A stretch of DNA of 13,282 nucleotides, taken from assembly GCA_964585305.1 (NCBI GenBank), contig CAZPDM010000100.1, positions 1 through 13,282 of the forward strand, read 5' to 3'. How positions within the stretch are numbered: position 1 is the stretch's first letter; the number at the start of each line of letters is the position of its first letter. The notes beneath the pieces are model-generated. The model made no database searches. It worked only from the letters and a program-made list of their open reading frames with translations, and was not told the origin of the DNA. Both the position numbers and the translations under genes were made by a program. The stretch is from CAZPDM01 sp964585305. GTDB taxonomy: Bacteria > Planctomycetota > Uabimicrobiia > Uabimicrobiales > JABWCH01. Shown in pieces: positions 1 through 5,382 of the stretch.

Positions 1-17
1 TTTATTTGACGTTTGGT

Positions 18-45
18 ATTATACCACTTCTTTTAAATTTGTCAA
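18..45 (-). promoter_or_regulatory. Leftward sigma70-type promoter P1 (full consensus, extended -10)
   Basis: On the minus strand, TTGACA (40-45) is followed by a 16-nt spacer and TATAAT (18-23). The spacer ends in TGG, giving the TGN of an extended -10. Both hexamers match the sigma70 consensus perfectly. Transcription should start near position 11 and leave the window to the left, so the product is not visible. A 13-bp palindrome, TGGTATTATACCA (14-26), covers the -10 box and could be an operator. Confidence 0.75.
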
Positions 46-128
46 GAGTTTTTTTTAGAGATTTCTAAGATTTTTTTATTTCTCTTTTATTTCTCTAATT
101 TTTCTCTTTTTTACTTATAACGGGAATA

Positions 129-157
129 AGTATATCAAATTACCTTCAATTTGTCAA
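129..157 (-). promoter_or_regulatory. Leftward sigma70-type promoter P2, tandem with P1
   Basis: On the minus strand, TTGACA (152-157), a 17-nt spacer ending in TGA, and TATACT (129-134) form a second extended -10 promoter 111 bp upstream of P1. The DNA upstream of its -35 (about 158-190) is made of A- and T-tracts resembling an UP element, and contains a 7-bp inverted repeat ATTTTAT/ATAAAAT (162-177). The -35 boxes of P1 and P2 share TTGACAAATT. It belongs to the same unseen leftward gene as P1, and is unlikely to serve ahpC, which lies upstream of it. Confidence 0.65.
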
Positions 158-263
158 CTGAATTTTATTGATAAAATAAAAAAAGTTTTTAACACATTAA
201 TATATATAGATTTAAAACTTTGTTTATTTTAGATAATTGGCATACTTTTAGCTAAAGATTTTT

Positions 264-803
264 TTATGGCTTCATTGTAGCTTGGCCTTTTTGCCAATTG
301 CATGGGCAAAATTCATCTGATTGTAAAGCATCAAGAATGCGTAATACTTCTTTTACATTACGGCCAATTTTAATATCATTAACAGATACCCAACGAATAG
401 TCCCATGTGGATCAACAATATATGTTGCACGGAAAGGGACTTTTTCTACTGGATGTAGAATTCCTAGAGATTCTGAAAGTTCTTTACGATAATCTGAAAT
501 CATAGGGAACTTTAATTCTTTCAAATCTTTATGTTCTCTCCGCCAAGCTAAATGTGCAAATTTACTATCGCAACTTACACCAAAAAGTAAAGTGTCTCGA
601 GTTACAAACTCTTGCTGGTGTTTATTGAACTCTATAATTTCTGTAGGGCAAAAAAAAGAAAAATCCAATGGCCAAAAAAAATATACTGCCCATTTATCAT
701 TTTGGGTAGAAACTTCTGCGAATTCTTTGTCCTTTTCCATAGAAACAACTGCAGAAAGCTTAAAATTTGGAAATTTTTCACTAATTCCTAAAAATTTTCC
801 CAT
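264..803 (-). CDS. ahpC: AhpC-type 2-Cys peroxiredoxin, mycobacterial-like CxC form
   Basis: A cytoplasmic thiol peroxidase of 179 aa that reduces hydrogen peroxide, organic peroxides and probably peroxynitrite. The peroxidatic Cys52 sits in FCPTE, preceded by the conserved P45/S49 of the PxxxT/SxxC motif; Arg125 in FRAT is the conserved active-site arginine. Near the C-terminus DALQSDEFCPCNW supplies the resolving Cys166 plus Cys168. From memory, Mycobacterium tuberculosis AhpC has a closely similar segment, ending CACNW, and is recycled by AhpD; that makes AhpD or a thioredoxin-like partner more likely than AhpF here. No partner is in the window. The ATG start follows AAAGGA (812-817) by 8 nt. 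The gene is monocistronic and divergent from the kinase cluster, with its own promoter at 886-914. No clear terminator follows; only a weak TTTAGCTAAA palindrome lies downstream. Confidence 0.95.
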   Translation of the reverse strand: MGKFLGISEKFPNFKLSAVVSMEKDKEFAEVSTQNDKWAVYFFWPLDFSFFCPTEIIEFNKHQQEFVTRDTLLFGVSCDSKFAHLAWRREHKDLKELKFPMISDYRKELSESLGILHPVEKVPFRATYIVDPHGTIRWVSVNDIKIGRNVKEVLRILDALQSDEFCPCNWQKGQATMKP

Positions 804-826
804 ATATTATATCCTTTAAACTGGTA

Positions 827-847
827 TTTGCTATACAAAATAGCAAA
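827..847 (-). promoter_or_regulatory. Inverted repeat in the ahpC leader
   Basis: Perfect 8-bp arms TTTGCTAT and ATAGCAAA are separated by 5 nt. The element lies inside the predicted 76-nt untranslated leader, ending 9 nt upstream of the AAAGGA ribosome binding site. It could be an RNA stem-loop that stabilises the message or tunes translation, or a DNA operator. It does not match the PerR box, nor the ATAG-N7-CTAT spacing of OxyR, although it contains CTAT and ATAG half-sites 5 nt apart. Confidence 0.45.
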
Positions 848-885
848 ATATAATTAAAAAAATTTGGAAATTAACCTTTGATAAA

Positions 886-914
886 ATTATACTAAAAAAT
901 AATCTCTGTTGCAA
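886..914 (-). promoter_or_regulatory. Promoter of ahpC
   Basis: On the minus strand, TTGCAA (909-914), a 17-nt spacer and TATAAT (886-891) form a good sigma70-type promoter. Transcription would start near 879, giving a leader of about 76 nt. It lies in the 311-bp divergent region between ahpC and the kinase gene, which otherwise holds only the kinase promoter and two hairpins. Confidence 0.65.
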
Positions 915-1000
915 TGCTTTTTATTTTTTTATTTCTTTATTATAACTATATGAGAAGTCAATTATTATATTGATTAAATTAGAAATTGTATATTTTTTTC

Positions 1001-1028
1001 TTGCCATGTAGAAAGAAAAAACTAAAAT
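1001..1028 (+). promoter_or_regulatory. Candidate promoter of the kinase cluster
   Basis: TTGCCA (1001-1006), a 16-nt spacer and TAAAAT (1023-1028) each match the sigma70 consensus at 5 of 6 positions. Transcription would begin near 1035, which places the hairpin at 1038-1057 at the very 5' end of the transcript. Sequence this AT-rich offers many chance -10 boxes, so the assignment is moderate. Confidence 0.45.
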
Positions 1029-1037
1029 ATAAAATGT

Positions 1038-1057
1038 TCGTTTCTTTTGAGAAACGA
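1038..1057 (+). other. 5'-end stem-loop of the kinase cluster transcript
   Basis: TCGTTTCT and AGAAACGA form a perfect 8-bp stem around a TTTG tetraloop, extendable by a U-G pair. It is followed by only four T residues, so it is unlikely to terminate efficiently. Its position right after the predicted start site suggests an RNA-stabilising 5' hairpin, or alternatively an operator just downstream of the promoter. Confidence 0.45.
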
Positions 1058-1087
1058 GATTTTAGAAACTTTATTAAGTGAGAGAAG

Positions 1088-1111
1088 ATGTCTTTTGTCT
1101 GGACATACTAA
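1088..1111 (+). other. Possible 7-codon upstream ORF (MSFVWTY)
   Basis: ATG at 1088 is preceded by the purine-rich GAGAGAAG and reads seven codons to TAA at 1109-1111, three nt before the kinase ATG at 1115 and in the same frame. The kinase start has no good ribosome binding site of its own (only GGA, 11 nt upstream). Translation of this mini-ORF followed by reinitiation could therefore feed the kinase start. Short ORFs arise by chance, so support is weak. Confidence 0.25.
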
Positions 1112-1114
1112 ATT

Positions 1115-2230
1115 ATGGAAATACCTGCAAAAATCGGCAAATATACGGTTATGCAAAAATTAGGCGAAGGTGCAAGTGGGTGTGTGGTTAAAGCAGAACA
1201 AGATATAATACATCGTATTGTCGCTATGAAAATTCTGTTTCCTGCGTTAACTCAACGAAATCCTTTAATTATAAAACGTTTTAAACGTGAAGCAAGGTTA
1301 GCAGCGTGTCTATTACATCCAGGAATTGTTCCTATTTTTGAAATAGACGAATATAAAATAGATAAAGATAAAGGATTTCATTACTATACTATGCAATATA
1401 TTCGTGGGATTCCTATGTTGGATCAAGTAAAAAACGACTCACTTACATTTGATAATCGTCTAAATATTTTAATTGAATTATGTGATGCTATTGCTCTTGC
1501 TCATAGCAAAAATATTGTCCATCGCGATCTTAAACCACATAATGTTATTATTACCCAAGAGGGGCATCCTGTAATATTAGATTTTGGCATTGCAAAATCT
1601 TTGCAGGACGAAGAGCAGGTTACATTAGTAGGAAATATATTAGGTAGTGCACATTATATGGCACCAGAGCAAGCCATGACAGAAAAAATTGGAACATTTA
1701 CAGATGTTTTTGCTTTGGGTGTTATGATGTACGAATTTATGACAGGGGAACGTCCTTTTCAAGGAGCCAATGTAAAAGAGTTGGTTCAAAAACGTATTGA
1801 ATATACTAAAAACCCCGAAGCATATTTGCCACCTTCTATGCAAGCACTTAAACCGGATATTCCTGAAGAATTTGATGAAATTGTTTTTCGTTGTATTGCT
1901 GCCTATCCGAAAGATCGTTATCAAACTGCTGGAGAATTGCTTAGTGCTCTTCAAGATTTTCTAAAAAGAAAAGAATCAAATAAAACATCTCCTCCAACAA
2001 CAAAGTTAGTTCGTACAACAAAAAAATTAAAATTGCAAGTAAATAAATTTAAGTCATATTTTATGCCATTATTACTTGGAATTTTCTTGTTTGTTAGCAT
2101 AATTTCAGCAGGAATTGGAGTAATGAAAAGTAATTCTCCTCAGTTAGTCCCGATTCAAGAATTCCAAAAAGAAATTAGCCAAAAGTTAGCTTTAATAATC
2201 GAACAAATAAAAAATATTCAAAAGAAATAA
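1115..2230 (+). CDS. Transmembrane Ser/Thr protein kinase (Hanks type, active)
   Basis: 371 aa. A cytoplasmic kinase domain (about 9-283) is followed by a Thr- and Lys-rich juxtamembrane segment (284-314), one membrane helix (about 316-336) and a short external tail of about 35 residues with no sensor domain. All catalytic elements are present: glycine loop LGEGASGCV (16-24), ATP-anchoring Lys39, helix-C Glu59, HRDLKPHN with catalytic Asp138 and Asn143, DFG with Asp156, YMAPE (181-185) and the F-helix Asp197. It should phosphorylate Ser/Thr on itself and on partners. The juxtamembrane segment has several Thr with Leu or Val at +3 (T295, T296, T302), suited to FHA recognition. The gene is first in a cluster with the FHA-pseudokinase (4-nt gap) and a phospholipid enzyme. 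The ATG lacks a strong ribosome binding site; a mini-ORF ends just before it. Confidence 0.95.
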   Translation: MEIPAKIGKYTVMQKLGEGASGCVVKAEQDIIHRIVAMKILFPALTQRNPLIIKRFKREARLAACLLHPGIVPIFEIDEYKIDKDKGFHYYTMQYIRGIPMLDQVKNDSLTFDNRLNILIELCDAIALAHSKNIVHRDLKPHNVIITQEGHPVILDFGIAKSLQDEEQVTLVGNILGSAHYMAPEQAMTEKIGTFTDVFALGVMMYEFMTGERPFQGANVKELVQKRIEYTKNPEAYLPPSMQALKPDIPEEFDEIVFRCIAAYPKDRYQTAGELLSALQDFLKRKESNKTSPPTTKLVRTTKKLKLQVNKFKSYFMPLLLGIFLFVSIISAGIGVMKSNSPQLVPIQEFQKEISQKLALIIEQIKNIQKK

Positions 2231-2234
2231 CTAT

Positions 2235-3512
2235 ATGCCTAAGCTAATGATTATTGCTGGAGAAAATAGTGGCATGTTTTACCCTATTGATCAAGCCAAT
2301 TTAATTATTGGTCGTTCAACAGAGGTTATTATTTCTCTTCAAGACCCACGTGCATCAAGAAAACATGCCGCTATATCAAAAATTGACAATGAATTTTATT
2401 TAGAAGACCTTCAAAGTCAAAATGGAACATTTCTGAATGGACAAATAATTAAACAACGCTGTAAACTAAAAGATAAAGATAATATTCGTGTTGGAAATAC
2501 TTGGTTTACTTTCTCAATTGAAGAAAATATTGCAGACACTGGAAATTGTTTTCATGGTTATCAAATTTTAGAAAAAATTCTTGAAGATACTACCGGAAAA
2601 ATTTTTATTGCGGAACAAAAGTCTTTACAAAGAAATGTTCTTTTGTGGATTATGGATGTTTTAGGGTCTTCTCAAGAACAATCTTCTACCCACAATATAT
2701 TTATTGAAAATATTTCTAAAATTGCTCATTTATTTCATCCTAATATAATGATGTTGCTTGATTTTGCAATATTAGAACATCTTTGTCTTTGTTCATTTGA
2801 AGAGGTAGATTTTCATTCTCATGTTCATAATTATGTAGAAAAAAACGCACCCATTTCAATTGAAAAGATTTTACATTTAGCAATTCAGGCAGCTTCAGCT
2901 CTTGAGTATGCTCATGCAAATAATATTTTTCACTTACATTTAACTAGTAAAAATATTCTTATTCTGCCTCAACAACAAGATCGTATTGTTTTGACAGAAT
3001 TGGGTGTTTCTCTCTTTTTAAATGCTACAGGTTTATTAAATACAAAAAACATTTTAGGAACTTGGGAATATATTGCTCCAGAACAAATTATTCCAGGAAG
3101 CAAAATAGACCAACGCACAGATATATATGCTTATGGATGTTTTTTATATCACTTACTTACTGGAATGCCACCTTTTTCAACAGACAGTCCCTCTGGGTTA
3201 TCCAAATCCCATTTAGAAGATGCTCCAGCTCCACTATTAGGAAAGAGAGCTGATATTCCTGAATCCTTTGCAAATCTTGTTCACATCTGCTTAGCAAAAA
3301 AAATAGAAGAACGATTTTCTTCATTCAGTGAAATTAAACTAGAGCTATTGAATATCCAAAAAAAACTTGCTCAAAAAAAAGCTACTTCTACTATTCCAGT
3401 CTCTCGAACTTCCATTACTTTAAAAAAATGGTGGTTCATTTTCCCTATTTTAGCTATTTTATTGGGGATTTTAGGATTTTTTTCTCTTCCGTTGTTTTCT
3501 AATTTTTTTTAG
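2235..3512 (+). CDS. FHA domain fused to a membrane-anchored pseudokinase
   Basis: 425 aa. The N-terminal FHA domain (about 3-95) has the classic phosphothreonine-binding marks: IIGRS (24-28), SRKHA (41-45) and SQNGTFLNG (61-69). A kinase fold follows (about 108-376), but its catalytic residues are gone. The glycine loop is degenerate (LEKILEDTTGKIF), the VAIK lysine is Trp138, HRD is HLH (233-235) with the following Lys replaced by Thr237, and DFG is ELG (255-257). Structural landmarks remain: Asn240, APE (281-283), Asp296 in RTDIYAYG, and the closing Arg360. A membrane helix lies near the C-terminus (about 399-418). It probably acts as a phosphorylation-dependent scaffold or allosteric partner of the preceding kinase, not as an enzyme. 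The start has only a weak A/G-rich binding site 4 nt after the kinase stop, implying translational coupling. Confidence 0.92.
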   Translation: MPKLMIIAGENSGMFYPIDQANLIIGRSTEVIISLQDPRASRKHAAISKIDNEFYLEDLQSQNGTFLNGQIIKQRCKLKDKDNIRVGNTWFTFSIEENIADTGNCFHGYQILEKILEDTTGKIFIAEQKSLQRNVLLWIMDVLGSSQEQSSTHNIFIENISKIAHLFHPNIMMLLDFAILEHLCLCSFEEVDFHSHVHNYVEKNAPISIEKILHLAIQAASALEYAHANNIFHLHLTSKNILILPQQQDRIVLTELGVSLFLNATGLLNTKNILGTWEYIAPEQIIPGSKIDQRTDIYAYGCFLYHLLTGMPPFSTDSPSGLSKSHLEDAPAPLLGKRADIPESFANLVHICLAKKIEERFSSFSEIKLELLNIQKKLAQKKATSTIPVSRTSITLKKWWFIFPILAILLGILGFFSLPLFSNFF

Positions 3513-3518
3513 CTAGCG

Positions 3519-3535
3519 TGGGAATATTTATCCCA
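3519..3535 (+). promoter_or_regulatory. Small hairpin beside the phosphotransferase ribosome binding site
   Basis: TGGGA (3519-3523) and TCCCA (3531-3535) form a 5-bp stem with a 7-nt loop, directly before the ribosome binding site GGAG (3537-3540), which lies 10 nt from the ATG at 3551. There is no T-run, so it is not a terminator; it could modulate translation of the third gene of the cluster. The short stem makes this tentative. Confidence 0.3.
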
Positions 3536-3550
3536 TGGAGAAACAATTAA

Positions 3551-4546
3551 ATGTGTGCAGAATATAATTATACAGTCCAAGAAAAATCACTAACTCAAGG
3601 ATTTTTAACAAAATATTTTTGGGAACCTATTGTTAGTAAAATACCAAATAAAATCAAACCTAATTCAATAACTGTTTTTGGTGCAATTTTTATTCTTATA
3701 AGTATATTTTTTGTCTGGTTGGGATTACGAGGATATAATGTTGGGTTTGCAATAGCTGCTTTTTGCATTTTTGTATATATGACATGTGATAATGTGGATG
3801 GTCCTCATGCACGAAAAACAAAGCAATCTTCTCGACTTGGAGAATTCTTGGATCATTGGTTCGATGCAATCGATTCTGTAATTATGAATATGTGTATTTT
3901 AGCAATGCTTAATTTTTCTGGTTGGTTAGCAATTGTTTGTATGGCTTTAGTTGCAATAGCTTTTTTTGCAACAATTTGGGAACATTATCATACGGGAATA
4001 TTTCATAGTGGTAAAATTGGATCAAATGAGGCATTATTACTTATTATTGCAATCTATTTTTCTATGACTTTTTTTTATGGAAATCCTTTATTTAAATTTC
4101 AAGACTATAAAACTATAAATTTTGCTTCTGTTATTTTATATCTTACTGGTTTTGGTTGTTTGTTTACAATTATTGGAATTCTCTTACGTGTTCGAAAAAA
4201 TTTCTTAGAATTTGCTCCAATTTTATTGATTATCTTTGCTGTTATAGCTTGGTTTTATAACGGATTATTAACAGATAATCATACAGTTTTCTTTATTTTA
4301 ATTGCTAATTTATTCTTTTGTGGTCGTTTCTTACTTATGAGACTAGCACAAATTCAACTTCCTAAAAGAATTCAGATTATATATATTATAGGAATAATTA
4401 GTCTTATTCTTCCATGGTTGAATCCTTGGATTGATAGTTATTATTATTTAATTTATCAATTATTTGTGTTAGGGCTTCTTGGACTTAGTTTATTTATAGA
4501 TATAATACTTGCTTTAAAACATCTAGGAACATCTCAAAAAATATAG
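3551..4546 (+). CDS. CDP-alcohol phosphatidyltransferase, eukaryotic choline/ethanolamine phosphotransferase type
   Basis: 331 aa integral membrane protein with about 8-10 hydrophobic helices. It carries the full CDP-alcohol phosphotransferase signature between residues 80 and 105: D80, D83, G84, A87, R88, then G97, D101 and D105 at the canonical spacing; the four Asp bind metal and CDP. The surrounding LGEFLDHWFD and the later WEHYHTGIF (143-151), followed by a G-S-N-E segment (157-160), resemble eukaryotic CPT1/EPT1/CEPT1 more than bacterial PgsA or PssA, which are also much shorter (roughly 180-260 aa). The likely reaction transfers a phospho-alcohol such as phosphoethanolamine or phosphocholine from a CDP-alcohol to diacylglycerol. 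The substrate cannot be read from sequence. It starts 38 nt after the pseudokinase with GGAG at 10 nt spacing and is probably co-transcribed. The product ends within the arm of the downstream terminator. Confidence 0.9.
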   Translation: MCAEYNYTVQEKSLTQGFLTKYFWEPIVSKIPNKIKPNSITVFGAIFILISIFFVWLGLRGYNVGFAIAAFCIFVYMTCDNVDGPHARKTKQSSRLGEFLDHWFDAIDSVIMNMCILAMLNFSGWLAIVCMALVAIAFFATIWEHYHTGIFHSGKIGSNEALLLIIAIYFSMTFFYGNPLFKFQDYKTINFASVILYLTGFGCLFTIIGILLRVRKNFLEFAPILLIIFAVIAWFYNGLLTDNHTVFFILIANLFFCGRFLLMRLAQIQLPKRIQIIYIIGIISLILPWLNPWIDSYYYLIYQLFVLGLLGLSLFIDIILALKHLGTSQKI

Positions 4547-4599
4547 CAAAAAAAATCTCTTGCTTTGTTCTAGCAAGAGTTTTTTTTTGCTATATTTTT
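4537..4599. terminator. Bidirectional terminator shared by two convergent genes
   Basis: An 8-bp core stem, CTCTTGCT (4557-4564) with AGCAAGAG (4572-4579), and a 7-nt loop are flanked by A8 on the left and T8 on the right, so either strand gives a hairpin plus U-tract. The symmetry continues outward through TATAGC/GCTATA and A5/T5, giving 27 complementary pairs in 28 arm positions (one T-T mismatch). The stop codons of both genes, TAG at 4544-4546 on plus and TAG at 4590-4592 on minus, sit inside the arms at mirrored positions. Confidence 0.92.
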
Positions 4600-5294
4600 G
4601 CTTGTAGATATTTTTTTCGCAAGTTTTCTGACAGTTTTTCAATTGCATATCGCAGCATTGTTCTTGGCATATTTTTATAATGGATTTTCAGAAATTCTTC
4701 TTCTATAATTTGATTCCGTTTTCCAATTTCTCTAAGCATCCAGCCTACTGCTTTATGAATAAGATCTTCTGGATCATTGATTAACATTTGAGCAATATGC
4801 AATGTTTCAGAAAATTCGCCACTTTTTATATAGAGGAATGTCGCCATAATAGCAATTCTTCGTTCCCAAAGTAGTTTAGATTTTGCTAATTTGTGAATAA
4901 CTTGTTTGCTGCGATTTGCCAAATAATCCCCAACAATATGTTCTGCTGAAACGTCTACAAGATCCCAATTATTGATAAAACAGGTATTTTTTATGTATAT
5001 ATTAAATATTTGATGTTGTATAGAAGCATCTCCATTTTTATAAAGATGAATTAAAATGAGAACTGCTAAAAATCTTGCTTCGTGAATAGACGATTGTAAT
5101 AATTTAATCAATTCTGAAAAAGAAATAGAGATATATTCTTTCACTAACTTTCTTAGTTCTGGAACACGAATTCCAACAAAAATATCTCCTTCTGCATATT
5201 CTCCTTTGCCAGTTTTAAAGAATCTTTGTAGTATTTTAGCCTGCTCTTTATTTCCTATTTTTTTTAATCGTTCGCATATATCTTTTGCTTTCAA
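4590..5294 (-). CDS. AlkD-like DNA alkylation repair protein (HEAT-repeat DNA glycosylase)
   Basis: 234 aa, all-helical, the usual length of the AlkD family, which excises N3- and N7-alkylated purines without base flipping. YAEGDIFVGIRVPELRKL (33-50) is the family N-terminal signature. NNWDLVD holds Trp110 and Asp114, LWERRIA holds Arg145/Arg146, and GWMLREIGKR holds Trp185; these correspond to the catalytic and DNA-contacting Trp109, Asp113, Arg148 and Trp187 of the Bacillus cereus enzyme. MPRTMLRYAIE (209-219) is the conserved C-terminal motif. The start codon is TTG (5292-5294), supported by AAAGGA (5303-5308) at 8 nt spacing; no ATG lies closer. No promoter is visible in the 88 bp between this gene and the alpha-2-macroglobulin stop, so it may depend on read-through past the hairpin there. 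Its own terminator is the shared one at 4537-4599. Confidence 0.93.
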   Translation of the reverse strand: MKAKDICERLKKIGNKEQAKILQRFFKTGKGEYAEGDIFVGIRVPELRKLVKEYISISFSELIKLLQSSIHEARFLAVLILIHLYKNGDASIQHQIFNIYIKNTCFINNWDLVDVSAEHIVGDYLANRSKQVIHKLAKSKLLWERRIAIMATFLYIKSGEFSETLHIAQMLINDPEDLIHKAVGWMLREIGKRNQIIEEEFLKIHYKNMPRTMLRYAIEKLSENLRKKYLQAKI

Positions 5295-5334
5295 CGTAAT
5301 TTTCCTTTACAAACACCAAAAAAAATGCCTAGTT

Positions 5335-5374
5335 AAAGAAGAAAGAGTCGTTAATTAACAACTCTTTCTTCTTT
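5335..5374 (-). terminator. Strong hairpin after the alpha-2-macroglobulin gene
   Basis: A perfect 14-bp stem (5335-5348 with 5361-5374) encloses the inner palindrome GTTAATTAAC after one mismatch. On the minus strand, where the genes lie, the T-rich end of the stem runs into AACTAGGC before a T8 tract, so the U-tail is imperfect and termination may be partial. On the plus strand it is followed by T4, extending the arm's last three Ts to T7, although no plus-strand gene reads towards it. Confidence 0.6.
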
Positions 5375-5382
5375 TTTTATTG

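Noticed and set aside
298..819. Two plus-strand open frames opposite ahpC
   Set aside because: They are antisense to a clearly recognised conserved gene and have no domain signal.
827..847. OxyR or PerR binding site upstream of ahpC
   Set aside because: The half-site spacing does not fit OxyR and the sequence does not match the PerR consensus; kept only as an unassigned inverted repeat.
3502..3512. Poly-T run at the end of the pseudokinase gene as a slippage or terminator signal
   Set aside because: No hairpin precedes it, and homopolymer runs of this length are common in AT-rich genes.
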